Source of the DNA: Sphingomonas sp. Leaf21
GTDB lineage: Bacteria; Pseudomonadota; Alphaproteobacteria; Sphingomonadales; Sphingomonadaceae
DNA: 64,000 nt
Reading direction: 5' to 3'
Assembly (NCBI RefSeq): GCF_916858675.1
Contig: NZ_CAKASM010000006.1
Coordinates: 1-64,000 of the forward strand
Shown: positions 25,655 through 33,241 of the stretch, one piece after another
Layout of the letters: every line of letters begins with the position of its first letter
How positions within the stretch are numbered: position 1 is the first letter of the stretch
Made by a program: the position numbers and the translations under genes
Notes under the pieces: generated by a model
The model's input: only the letters and a program-made list of their open reading frames with translations
Told to the model about the DNA's origin: nothing
Databases searched by the model: none

Positions 25655-27445
25655 TCAGATCGCCGCGCACTTCTCCAGCAACCAGTCGCGATCCGCCCCC
25701 TCCAGCTCCGGTGCGAGCATCTCCGCCACCCGCGCATGGTACGAGTCCAGCCAGTCCCGTTCTGCCGCCGTCAGCAACTCGGGAACGATCAACGTCCGCT
25801 CGATCGGGCACAGCGTCAGCGTCTCGAAGCCCAGCATGTCGCGGTCCGCCCCCGCGATCCCGCGCGGTTCGACGAGCACCAGATTCTCGATGCGGATGCC
25901 ATACTCGCCCGCCTTGTAATAACCCGGCTCGTTGGACAGCATCATGCCGGCGCGCAACGGCTCCATCGCCGCGCCGCCGGGATAATTGGGCGCGGCGATA
26001 CGCTGCGGCCCTTCATGCACCGACAGGTATGCGCCGATCCCGTGCCCCGTGCCGTGCGCATAGTCGAGCCCGACCTCCCACAGGGGGCGCCGCGCCAGCG
26101 AATCCAGATGCCCGCCCAAGGTCCCGTCCGGAAATACCGCCGTCGCCAGCCCGATATGCCCCTTCAGCACGCGGGTGAACCGGTCGCGCATCTCGGGCGT
26201 GGGCTCGCCGATCGGCATGACGCGGGTGATGTCGGTGGTGCCGTCCTGATATTGCCCGCCCGAGTCGATCAGGAAGAGTTGCCCCGCCTCGATCGCGGCG
26301 TTCGACTCCTCGGTGACATGATAATGCGGGCTCGCGCCATGCGCGCCGGTCGCCGAGATGGTCGAGAAGCTCGTGTCCTTGAGCAACCCCGTCGCCTCGC
26401 GAAACGCCAGCAATTGCGCCGCCGCTGACAACTCGGTCTGGCCGCCCTTCGGGCATTCCGCCTCCACCCAGCGAAGGAATTTCACCATCGCCGCGCCGTC
26501 GCGAACCGAGGCGGCGCGGTGTCCGGCGACTTCGGCGGGGTTCTTGATCGCCTTGGTCAGCACGACGGGATCGCGAAGCGCCAGCACCTTGGCCCCGCCC
26601 GCCTCCAGTGCCTGCCCTATCGCCGCCACCGCGCGCTCGGGGTCGGCGACGACGCGCTTGCCCGCAAAGCCGCCCAGGTAATCCTCGAACGCCGCGCGGT
26701 CATGCAGCCGAACCGCATTGCCCAGATGCGAGCGCACCTCGGGCGTGATTTTCTCGGGCGCGACGAACAGGTCGGTCTCCCCGTCCGCATGGACGATCGC
26801 ATAGGACAGGGCGACCGGCGTGTGCGCGACATCGGTGCCGCGCACGTTCAGCGCCCAGGCGATCGAATCGAGCGCCGACAGCACCACCGCGTCGGCGCGC
26901 ACCTCGGCCAGCCATTCGCCGATCCGCGCACGCTTGGCGGCTGAGCCTTCGCCTGCCACGTCGTCCTTCTGTACCGTCAGCACGGCGGGCGAGGGGGCGG
27001 GGCGGTCGGTCCAGATCGCGTCGATGGGGTTGGCGGTCACCGCGACCAGTTCCGCCTCGCGATCGGCCAGCGCCGCCGTCATGTCGGCGACCTGCTGGCG
27101 GGTATGCAGCCACGGTTCATAGCCGATCCGCTGCCCCGCCGCCGTCTCGCGACCCAGCCAGCCCGCCACGCTGTCCTGCGGCACCGGGATATAGGCATAG
27201 TCCTCGCCCGACACCTGCTCGCGCACCTGCAACGTGTAGCGCCCGTCGGTGAAGATCGCCGCCTTGTCCGCCAGCACCACCGCCGTGCCCGCTGAGCCGC
27301 CGAACCCGGTCAGCCAGCCGAGGCGCTGCGCATAGTCGCCAACATATTCGCTCATATGCTCGTCGGTCAGCGGCACGACGAAACCGTCGAGGCCCTGTGC
27401 GGCCAACTCGTTGCGAAGGGCGGAAAGGCGGGCGGAATGGGACAT
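25655..27445 (-). CDS. pepP: Xaa-Pro aminopeptidase (M24B family)
   Basis: Cytoplasmic metallopeptidase that releases an N-terminal residue preceding proline. The 596-residue protein has the three-part layout of the long (eukaryote-like APP1) type: two creatinase-like N-terminal domains and a C-terminal pita-bread domain. Metal ligands are visible in LIDSGGQYQDGTTDITRV (two Asp), HGTGHGIGAYLSVHEGP (His), NEPGYY (Glu) and RIENLVLV (Glu). The start at 27445 (MSHSARLSALRNEL) fits the family; the frame continues upstream as non-coding. The symbol is loose: E. coli PepP is shorter. Confidence 0.93.
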   Translation of the reverse strand: MSHSARLSALRNELAAQGLDGFVVPLTDEHMSEYVGDYAQRLGWLTGFGGSAGTAVVLADKAAIFTDGRYTLQVREQVSGEDYAYIPVPQDSVAGWLGRETAAGQRIGYEPWLHTRQQVADMTAALADREAELVAVTANPIDAIWTDRPAPSPAVLTVQKDDVAGEGSAAKRARIGEWLAEVRADAVVLSALDSIAWALNVRGTDVAHTPVALSYAIVHADGETDLFVAPEKITPEVRSHLGNAVRLHDRAAFEDYLGGFAGKRVVADPERAVAAIGQALEAGGAKVLALRDPVVLTKAIKNPAEVAGHRAASVRDGAAMVKFLRWVEAECPKGGQTELSAAAQLLAFREATGLLKDTSFSTISATGAHGASPHYHVTEESNAAIEAGQLFLIDSGGQYQDGTTDITRVMPIGEPTPEMRDRFTRVLKGHIGLATAVFPDGTLGGHLDSLARRPLWEVGLDYAHGTGHGIGAYLSVHEGPQRIAAPNYPGGAAMEPLRAGMMLSNEPGYYKAGEYGIRIENLVLVEPRGIAGADRDMLGFETLTLCPIERTLIVPELLTAAERDWLDSYHARVAEMLAPELEGADRDWLLEKCAAI

Positions 27446-27575
27446 GGAACGGCCTGACAGCAATGGAAAACGCGGCCGGTCTAGCCCTCCGCCCGCACAG
27501 CGTCGAGCCTGCCGGGGCTTGATTGGTTTGTGAGACGATATACGATCCCGTCCGAATGACGTGGAAGGGGTTTGC

Positions 27576-28673
27576 GTGACGATCGACCGGCGGAGCATCC
27601 TGGCTGGGGCGGGCGCGGCGGCGCTGGTCGGCGGCATGGCGCGCGCGGCGGAAGCGGACGCGATCCGCCCCGGCGAGGTCTGGAACGACACCCATGGCGT
27701 CGCGATCAACGCGCATGGCGGCGGGCTGCTGCGCCATGGCGGGCGCTGGTGGTGGCATGGCGAGCACAAGACGGCGGGCGAGGCGGGCAATACCGCGCTG
27801 GTCGGCGTCCATGCCTATAGCTCGGCGGATCTCGTGATCTGGCGCGACGAGGGCATTGCGCTGTCCGTGTCGGACGATCCGGCCAGCCCGATCACGCGCG
27901 GCTGCATCCTGGAGCGGCCCAAGGTCGTCTATAACCGCCGCACCCGCACGTTCGTGATGTGGTTCCATCTGGAGCTGAAGGGGCGCGGTTACGGCGCGGC
28001 GCAGGCGGGTGTCGCGGTCGCCGACCGGCCGCAGGGGCCGTTCCGCTTCCTGCGCGCGGGGCGGGTCAATCCGGGCATCTGGCCCGCCAACGCGACCGAA
28101 GAGGACAAGGCGCCCGGCACCACGCTGGCGCGCGACTTTGCGGGTGGCCAGATGGCGCGCGACATGACGGTCTTCGTCGATGGCGACACGGCCTGGCATG
28201 TCTATGCCTCGGAGGAGAATGCCACGCTCCAGATCGCGCGGCTGGCGCCCGACTGGACGCGGCATGACGGCTATTATGTCCGCGCGCTGCCGGGTGGCGG
28301 GAACGAGGCGCCCGCGCTCTTCAAGGCCAAGGGGCGCTATTATATGTTCGCCTCCGGCCTGACCGGCTGGCGGCCCAATCCGGGGCGGGTCTATGTCGCG
28401 GACCAGGTGACGGGGCCGTGGCGCTCGCTGGGCAATCCGGTACGCGGGAGCGAGGAGGATCGGAAGACGACCTTCCACTCGCAATCGACCTTCGTCCTGC
28501 CGCTGCCGCCCGAGCGTCCGGGGGGCGAGCCGCGCTTCATCTTCATGGCCGATCGCTGGCGGCCGGAAAATGCGATCGACGGGCGGTACGTCTGGCTGCC
28601 GGTGGAATGGGAGGGCGAGACGCCGGTCCTGCGCTGGCGGGATCGCTGGACGCTGGCCGATGGGTGGAAATAG
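27576..28673 (+). CDS. Tat-exported glycoside hydrolase, GH43-like
   Basis: A 365-residue protein with a twin-arginine signal (DRRSILAGAGAAALVGG, residues 4-20). The mature part looks like a five-bladed beta-propeller of the GH43 type: DTHGVAINAHGGGLLRHGG near the start, ILERPKVVYN, and repeated blade motifs such as YYMFASGLTGW. The overall pattern resembles GH43 exo-galactanase-like enzymes, but the substrate cannot be fixed. GTG 27576 is preferred because GAAGGGG lies 5 bp upstream; GTG 27561 is possible. It stands alone, with no sugar transporter or TonB receptor nearby. Confidence 0.8.
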   Translation: MTIDRRSILAGAGAAALVGGMARAAEADAIRPGEVWNDTHGVAINAHGGGLLRHGGRWWWHGEHKTAGEAGNTALVGVHAYSSADLVIWRDEGIALSVSDDPASPITRGCILERPKVVYNRRTRTFVMWFHLELKGRGYGAAQAGVAVADRPQGPFRFLRAGRVNPGIWPANATEEDKAPGTTLARDFAGGQMARDMTVFVDGDTAWHVYASEENATLQIARLAPDWTRHDGYYVRALPGGGNEAPALFKAKGRYYMFASGLTGWRPNPGRVYVADQVTGPWRSLGNPVRGSEEDRKTTFHSQSTFVLPLPPERPGGEPRFIFMADRWRPENAIDGRYVWLPVEWEGETPVLRWRDRWTLADGWK

Positions 28674-28723
28674 CGTGATCTCCACCCCTTCCGGCGGGGC
28701 ATAACCCTAGCTACATCCGGGCG

Positions 28724-30790
28724 ATGACCGAACCCGCGCCGACGCCGCCCATTGCCGAAACCCGTCCCCACAGCTTCACCGCGCACGGGGTCACGATCAC
28801 CGACCCCTATGCCTGGCTGAAGGACCCCGCCTATCCCGAGGTCGAGGACAAGGACGTTCTCGCCTATGTCGAGGCGGAGAACGCCTATTTCGAGGCGGTC
28901 ATGGCCCCGCGCCAGCCGCTGATCGACCGGCTGTATGAAGAGATGAAGGGGCGGATCAAGGAGGACGAGTCCTCCGTGCCCCAAAAGGACGGCGACTGGA
29001 TCTACTGGACCGGGTTCGAAACCGGCGGGCAATATCGCAAATGGTGGCGCAAGCCGGTCGCTGGCGGCCCCGACGAGCTGCTGCTCGACGAACCCGCGCT
29101 GGCCGAGGGCAAGGACTATTTCCGGCTGGGCGCCTTCTCGATCAGCAACAATGGCCGCTACCTCGCCTATGCGATCGACGACAATGGCTCCGAACGGTTC
29201 GAGGTGCGGATCAAGGACCTGACGACGGGCGAGCACCTGCCCGAGGTGATTCCGGGCATGTTGTCGGAGATCGTCTGGGTCGCCGATGACAGCGGCTTCC
29301 TCTACGGCGTGGCGAACGCGCAGTGGCGGACCGACAATGCGCGCTTCCACAAGCTGGGCACCGATGTCGCGCAGGATGTCGAGCTGTTCCACGAGGATGA
29401 CGAAGGCTACCGCGTCGCCGTCGCCGAAACCTCCGCGCGCAACTGGATCGTGATCGCGACCGGCGATCATGTGACCAGCGAGGTGCGGCTGCTTCCGTCC
29501 GATAACGTCTTCGCCGAACCGATCCTGGTCGCACCCCGCAAGGAGGGCCGTGAGTATGATGTGGACGAGCATGACGGCACGCTGTTCATCCACACCAACG
29601 ATGTGGACCCGCAATTCCGCCTCTGCACCGCGTCGATCGACAATCCCGGCGACTGGCATGAGTTGATCGGGCCGAACCCGCATTTCTACATGACCGGGGT
29701 CGAGTGCTATAAGGACTTCTTCGTCGTCGAGGGGCGCGAGGACGGTTTGGACCGCATCGCCATCCACCGCTACGACACGCCGACCGTGCCCCGGCGGATC
29801 GAGTTCCCCGAGGCGAGCTATACGGCGGGCCTGGGCGACAATCCCGAATATGACGTGTCGGTCTTGCGGCTGGGCTATGAGTCCATGGTCACGCCGGGCA
29901 CCGTCTATGATTATGACGTCGCGACCGGCGGGCTGACCGTGTTGAAGGTCCAGGAAATCCCGTCGGGCTATGACGGCGACAAGTACCGGACCGAACGCCT
30001 CAAGATTCCTGCGCGCGACGGAACGATGGTGCCGGTGTCGATCGTCTACCCCAGGGACTTTCCGCGCGACGGGTCGGGCAAGCTGTTCCTCTATGCGTAC
30101 GGCGCCTATGGCTATGCGATCCCGCCGGGCTTCTCGACGGGGCGGATGAGCCTGCTCGATCGCGGTTTCGCCTATGCCATCGCGCATATCCGCGGTGGCG
30201 ACGATCTGGGCCAGCAATGGTATCTGGACGGCAAGCTGGAAAAGCGGACCAACACCTTCCACGACTTCGTCGACGTCGCGAGGGGGCTGATCGAGGGCGG
30301 CTGGACCAAGGCGGGGCAGATCGCGATCGCGGGCCGCTCGGCGGGGGGCGAGCTGATGGGCGCGGTGGTCAATTCCGATCCCGATCTCTGGGGCGCGGTG
30401 ATCGCCGACGTGCCGTTCGTCGACGTGCTCAACACGATGATGGATGCCGAGCTGCCGCTGACGCCGGGCGAGTGGCCCGAATGGGGCAACCCGATCGAGG
30501 ACGAGGCGGCGTTCGAGCTGATCCGCAGCTACAGCCCCTATGACAATGTCCGGGCGCAGGCCTATCCGCCGATGTTCATCTCGGGCGGGCTCAACGATCC
30601 GCGCGTGACCTATTGGGAGCCCGCCAAATGGGCCGCCCGGCTGCGCGCGACCAAGACCGACGACAATCTGCTGCTGCTCAAGACCAATATGGGCGCGGGG
30701 CATGGCGGCAAGTCCGGCCGTTTCGAATCCCTGCGCGAGGGTGCGGAGGAGCACGCCTTCATCCTGTGGCAGATGGGAGTCGAGTCCTGA
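28724..30790 (+). CDS. ptrB: Oligopeptidase B-like serine peptidase (S9 family)
   Basis: Predicted to cleave short peptides after basic residues. The 688-residue protein has an N-terminal beta-propeller (about 70-400) and a C-terminal alpha/beta hydrolase domain. The catalytic triad is visible: Ser539 in GRSAGGELMG, Asp625 in GLNDPRV and His660 in GAGHGGKSGR. HIRGGDDLGQQWYLDGK is typical of oligopeptidase B. The absence of a signal peptide agrees with a cytoplasmic enzyme. Its stop overlaps or adjoins the DedA start, indicating a shared transcript with the next two genes. Confidence 0.94.
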   Translation: MTEPAPTPPIAETRPHSFTAHGVTITDPYAWLKDPAYPEVEDKDVLAYVEAENAYFEAVMAPRQPLIDRLYEEMKGRIKEDESSVPQKDGDWIYWTGFETGGQYRKWWRKPVAGGPDELLLDEPALAEGKDYFRLGAFSISNNGRYLAYAIDDNGSERFEVRIKDLTTGEHLPEVIPGMLSEIVWVADDSGFLYGVANAQWRTDNARFHKLGTDVAQDVELFHEDDEGYRVAVAETSARNWIVIATGDHVTSEVRLLPSDNVFAEPILVAPRKEGREYDVDEHDGTLFIHTNDVDPQFRLCTASIDNPGDWHELIGPNPHFYMTGVECYKDFFVVEGREDGLDRIAIHRYDTPTVPRRIEFPEASYTAGLGDNPEYDVSVLRLGYESMVTPGTVYDYDVATGGLTVLKVQEIPSGYDGDKYRTERLKIPARDGTMVPVSIVYPRDFPRDGSGKLFLYAYGAYGYAIPPGFSTGRMSLLDRGFAYAIAHIRGGDDLGQQWYLDGKLEKRTNTFHDFVDVARGLIEGGWTKAGQIAIAGRSAGGELMGAVVNSDPDLWGAVIADVPFVDVLNTMMDAELPLTPGEWPEWGNPIEDEAAFELIRSYSPYDNVRAQAYPPMFISGGLNDPRVTYWEPAKWAARLRATKTDDNLLLLKTNMGAGHGGKSGRFESLREGAEEHAFILWQMGVES

Positions 30791-31371
30791 GCATCGAGGC
30801 GATCGTCGCGCGCTACGGCGTCGCGGCCATTGCGCTGGGCGCCGGGCTGGAAGGTGAGACGGCGGTCGTCACCGGCGGGATCCTGGCGCATCAGGGGTTG
30901 ATCTCCTGGCCCGCCACGCTGCTGGCGGCGGCGATCGGCTCGTTCCTGGCCGACCAGATCTTCTTCACCATCGGGCGGCGTGCGCGCGATGGACGCTGGG
31001 TCGCCAAGCTGCGCAAGCGCAAGGTCTATGCCCGCGTCACGAAGATGATGGAACGCTATCCGGTCGGCTTCATCTTCGCATTCCGGTTCCTCTACGGCCT
31101 GCGCACGATCAGCCCGGTCGCGCTGGGCACCAGCGAAGTGTCGACCCGGCTGTTCGTCGCGGTCAATGCGGCATCGGCCGCATGTTGGGCGTCGATCTTC
31201 GTCGGTATCGGTTATCTGTTCGGCGAGGCGTTCCACGAACTCGCCGCGCGCTATCGCCCCAGCCTGATTCACATATTGATGGCGGCGGGCCTGGTCATGG
31301 TCGCCGCCGCACTCGGCTGGGGCGTTCGTGCGCTGTGGTTGCGCTACAGGGAAACGAACGAACAGGCATGA
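30766..31371 (+). CDS. DedA-family membrane protein
   Basis: A DedA/SNARE-associated inner-membrane protein; the family includes undecaprenyl-phosphate and phospholipid flippases. It starts with SIEAIVARYGVAAIALGAGLEGE-like sequence (written here in part), has AIGSFLADQIFFTIGRRARD, and the conserved FRFLYGLRTISPVALG motif, plus several membrane helices. No ATG is available: the options are GTG 30766, used here, or CTG 30787 which overlaps the peptidase stop as CTGA and would place the start exactly where DedA proteins normally begin. The thioesterase gene overlaps its 3' end by 4 bp. Confidence 0.85.
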   Translation: MADGSRVLSIEAIVARYGVAAIALGAGLEGETAVVTGGILAHQGLISWPATLLAAAIGSFLADQIFFTIGRRARDGRWVAKLRKRKVYARVTKMMERYPVGFIFAFRFLYGLRTISPVALGTSEVSTRLFVAVNAASAACWASIFVGIGYLFGEAFHELAARYRPSLIHILMAAGLVMVAAALGWGVRALWLRYRETNEQA

Positions 31372-31760
31372 GCCGCTTCACGCTGACGATCACCGCCGGT
31401 CCCGAGCATATCGACGAGCTGGGGCATGTGAACAACGCCGTCTGGGTACAATGGATTCAGGCGATCGCGACCGCGCATTGGGAGGCGGTGGCACCGCCCG
31501 AGCATGTCGCCGCGCATGTCTGGGTCGTGACGCGACACGAGATCGACTATCGCGGCAATGTCGTCGCGGGGGAAACGGTGACCGCCGAGACCTGGGTTCC
31601 CGACCCGCCCAAGGGCGCGCGCTTCGACCGGCATGTCCGCTTTCTGGGCGCGGACGGGCAGGTGAAGGTGGAAGCGGTGACGACCTGGGCGCTGATCGAT
31701 CGCGAGACCGGTCGTCTGCTGCGCGTCACGCCCGAGATCGCGGCGCCCTTCCTGCTTTGA
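31368..31760 (+). CDS. Hotdog-fold acyl-CoA thioesterase (4HBT family)
   Basis: A 130-residue single hotdog domain. ELGHVNNAVWVQWIQ near residues 17-31 contains the Asp/Glu-Asn region of YbgC/FadM-like thioesterases (the catalytic Asp position is Glu here), and RHEIDYRGNVVAGETV is the central strand-turn-helix. It is predicted to hydrolyse an acyl thioester in the cytoplasm; chain length is unknown. It overlaps the DedA gene by 4 bp (ATGA). Confidence 0.88.
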   Translation: MSRFTLTITAGPEHIDELGHVNNAVWVQWIQAIATAHWEAVAPPEHVAAHVWVVTRHEIDYRGNVVAGETVTAETWVPDPPKGARFDRHVRFLGADGQVKVEAVTTWALIDRETGRLLRVTPEIAAPFLL

Positions 31761-31809
31761 GCGCAAGAAGCGGGACGCATCGGCGCGCGTCTTGCGATAG
31801 GATCGGGCC

Positions 31810-32307
31810 ATGTTGAGCGAATGCACCATGGCCTCGCCGGTGGGCGAGCTGACCCTAGTCGCGAGCGCGCAGGGCTTGCGCGCCGTCCTTTGGGCCGAGG
31901 AGCGGGCGGGGCGCGTGCCCTTGTCCGACCGACGGAACGATCCCGCCAACGCGATCCTGACCGAGGCGGTCCGGCAACTGACCGACTATTTCGAGGGGAA
32001 GCGGCGCGACTTCGACCTGCCGCTCGACCCCGTCGGCACCGATTTCCAGAAGAGCGTATGGACCGGCCTGAACGCCATTCCTTATGGCGAGACGCGCAGC
32101 TACGCCGCGCTCGCCGAGGCGATCGGTCGGCCGGGCGCGTCGCGTGCGGTCGGCGCGGCGAATGGCCGCAATCCGCTGTCGATCGTCACGCCGTGCCACC
32201 GGGTGATCGGCGCGAACGGCACGCTGACCGGCTTTGCGGGCGGCCTGGCGGTGAAACAGTGGCTGCTCGCGCACGAACGGGGTGAGCCGGCCCTGGCGCT
32301 GGCATGA
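31810..32307 (+). CDS. ogt: Methylated-DNA-[protein]-cysteine S-methyltransferase
   Basis: Suicidal repair enzyme that moves alkyl groups from O6-alkylguanine to its own cysteine. In the 165-residue protein the acceptor Cys129 lies in TPCHRVIG, and the DNA-binding helix contains RSYAALAEAIGRPGASRAVG with the Arg finger; NGRNPLSI is the Asn hinge. No Ada N-terminal domain is present. It stands as its own unit, 49 bp after the thioesterase. Confidence 0.96.
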   Translation: MLSECTMASPVGELTLVASAQGLRAVLWAEERAGRVPLSDRRNDPANAILTEAVRQLTDYFEGKRRDFDLPLDPVGTDFQKSVWTGLNAIPYGETRSYAALAEAIGRPGASRAVGAANGRNPLSIVTPCHRVIGANGTLTGFAGGLAVKQWLLAHERGEPALALA

Positions 32308-32441
32308 GCTATCTCCCGCGCGCATTCGTCGAGACGCGGCAGGATCGGACGAAGACGTGCGGCAGGTGACGGGGATGTCACTGGCGAGGTGGGATTTGCG
32401 GCCGTATCGGTCCTGACCCTGTTGCCTGCCGGAGGTGGCCG

Positions 32442-32804
32442 ATGCGTCCTTTGTTGCCGCTGATCCTGGGTCTTGCGAGCCTGTCGTCCCCCGTTGTGGC
32501 GCAGACGAGCGCGCCCCCCTCCAAACCCTGTTGCCGCGATCTGGGCGAAGTCCGTGCCCGGATCGACGGGATCGACGATCAGATCCTGCACTTGATGGCC
32601 GAGCGGTCACGCTATGTGCGGCAGGCGGGGCGCTTCAAGACATCCGCCGCGACGGTGCGCGATGAGGCGCGGATTCGCCGGATCCTGGCCCGGATCCGCG
32701 AGAAGGCCGCGCGAGAGGGGCTGAGCCCCGATGTGGCGGAGGCGACGTTCCGCGCGATGGTCGAAGGGTTCACAGCGGAAGAAGCGCGGCAGTGGCAACG
32801 GTGA
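32442..32804 (+). CDS. Exported chorismate mutase, AroQ fold, PchB-like
   Basis: A 120-residue protein with a signal peptide (about 1-20, cleavage near SSPVVAQT) and one AroQ-type helical domain. The core resembles PchB (isochorismate-pyruvate lyase / chorismate mutase): RARIDGIDDQILHLMAERSR, YVRQAGRFK with the active-site lysine, and DEARIRRILARIREKA. Export is unusual but secreted AroQ enzymes are known. No salicylate or siderophore genes lie nearby. The ATG follows GGAGGTGG. Fold is confident; which reaction it catalyses is not. Confidence 0.85.
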   Translation: MRPLLPLILGLASLSSPVVAQTSAPPSKPCCRDLGEVRARIDGIDDQILHLMAERSRYVRQAGRFKTSAATVRDEARIRRILARIREKAAREGLSPDVAEATFRAMVEGFTAEEARQWQR

Positions 32805-32834
32805 TTCCTCCCCGTGCCCGGGAGGATTTTCGGG

Positions 32835-33236
32835 TCAGTCTTCCCAGATAATCGTGATCGGCGCGTCGATGCCCAGCACCGCGTGCACGGGACAGGCTTT
32901 CGCCGCGGCTTCCAGCCTCCGTCGCTGGGTGCCGTCAAACGCGCCCGGTACGCGCACCGTTACCGACATCCCCGCGATCCGGCGCGGCGCATGTCCCATC
33001 TCCTTGGTCACGGTCGCCGTCGCACCCGCCAGCTCCAGCCCGGCGACCCGTCCCGCCATCGCCATGATGCTCAGCACGCACCCGCCCAGCGATACCGACA
33101 ACAGGTCGCTGGGCGAGAAGTGCTCGCCCCGACCGCCCAATTCCCTGGACGCATCCATGACCAGCACCGCACCATTATCGGGATGCGCGACGCGGCAGCG
33201 CAGACCGCCTTTGTAACGAACGACGAAATCCGCCAT
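32835..33236 (-). CDS. OsmC-family protein
   Basis: A 133-residue OsmC/Ohr-fold protein, a family of peroxide-reducing thiol enzymes. GGRGEHFSPSDLLSVSLGGC contains the first Cys (in LGGCVLS) and ACPVHAVLG the second, the two residues that form the redox centre. It lies 5 bp downstream of the PEP carboxylase stop on the same strand, so the two are probably co-transcribed. Confidence 0.9.
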   Translation of the reverse strand: MADFVVRYKGGLRCRVAHPDNGAVLVMDASRELGGRGEHFSPSDLLSVSLGGCVLSIMAMAGRVAGLELAGATATVTKEMGHAPRRIAGMSVTVRVPGAFDGTQRRRLEAAAKACPVHAVLGIDAPITIIWED

Positions 33237-33241
33237 GGCCG

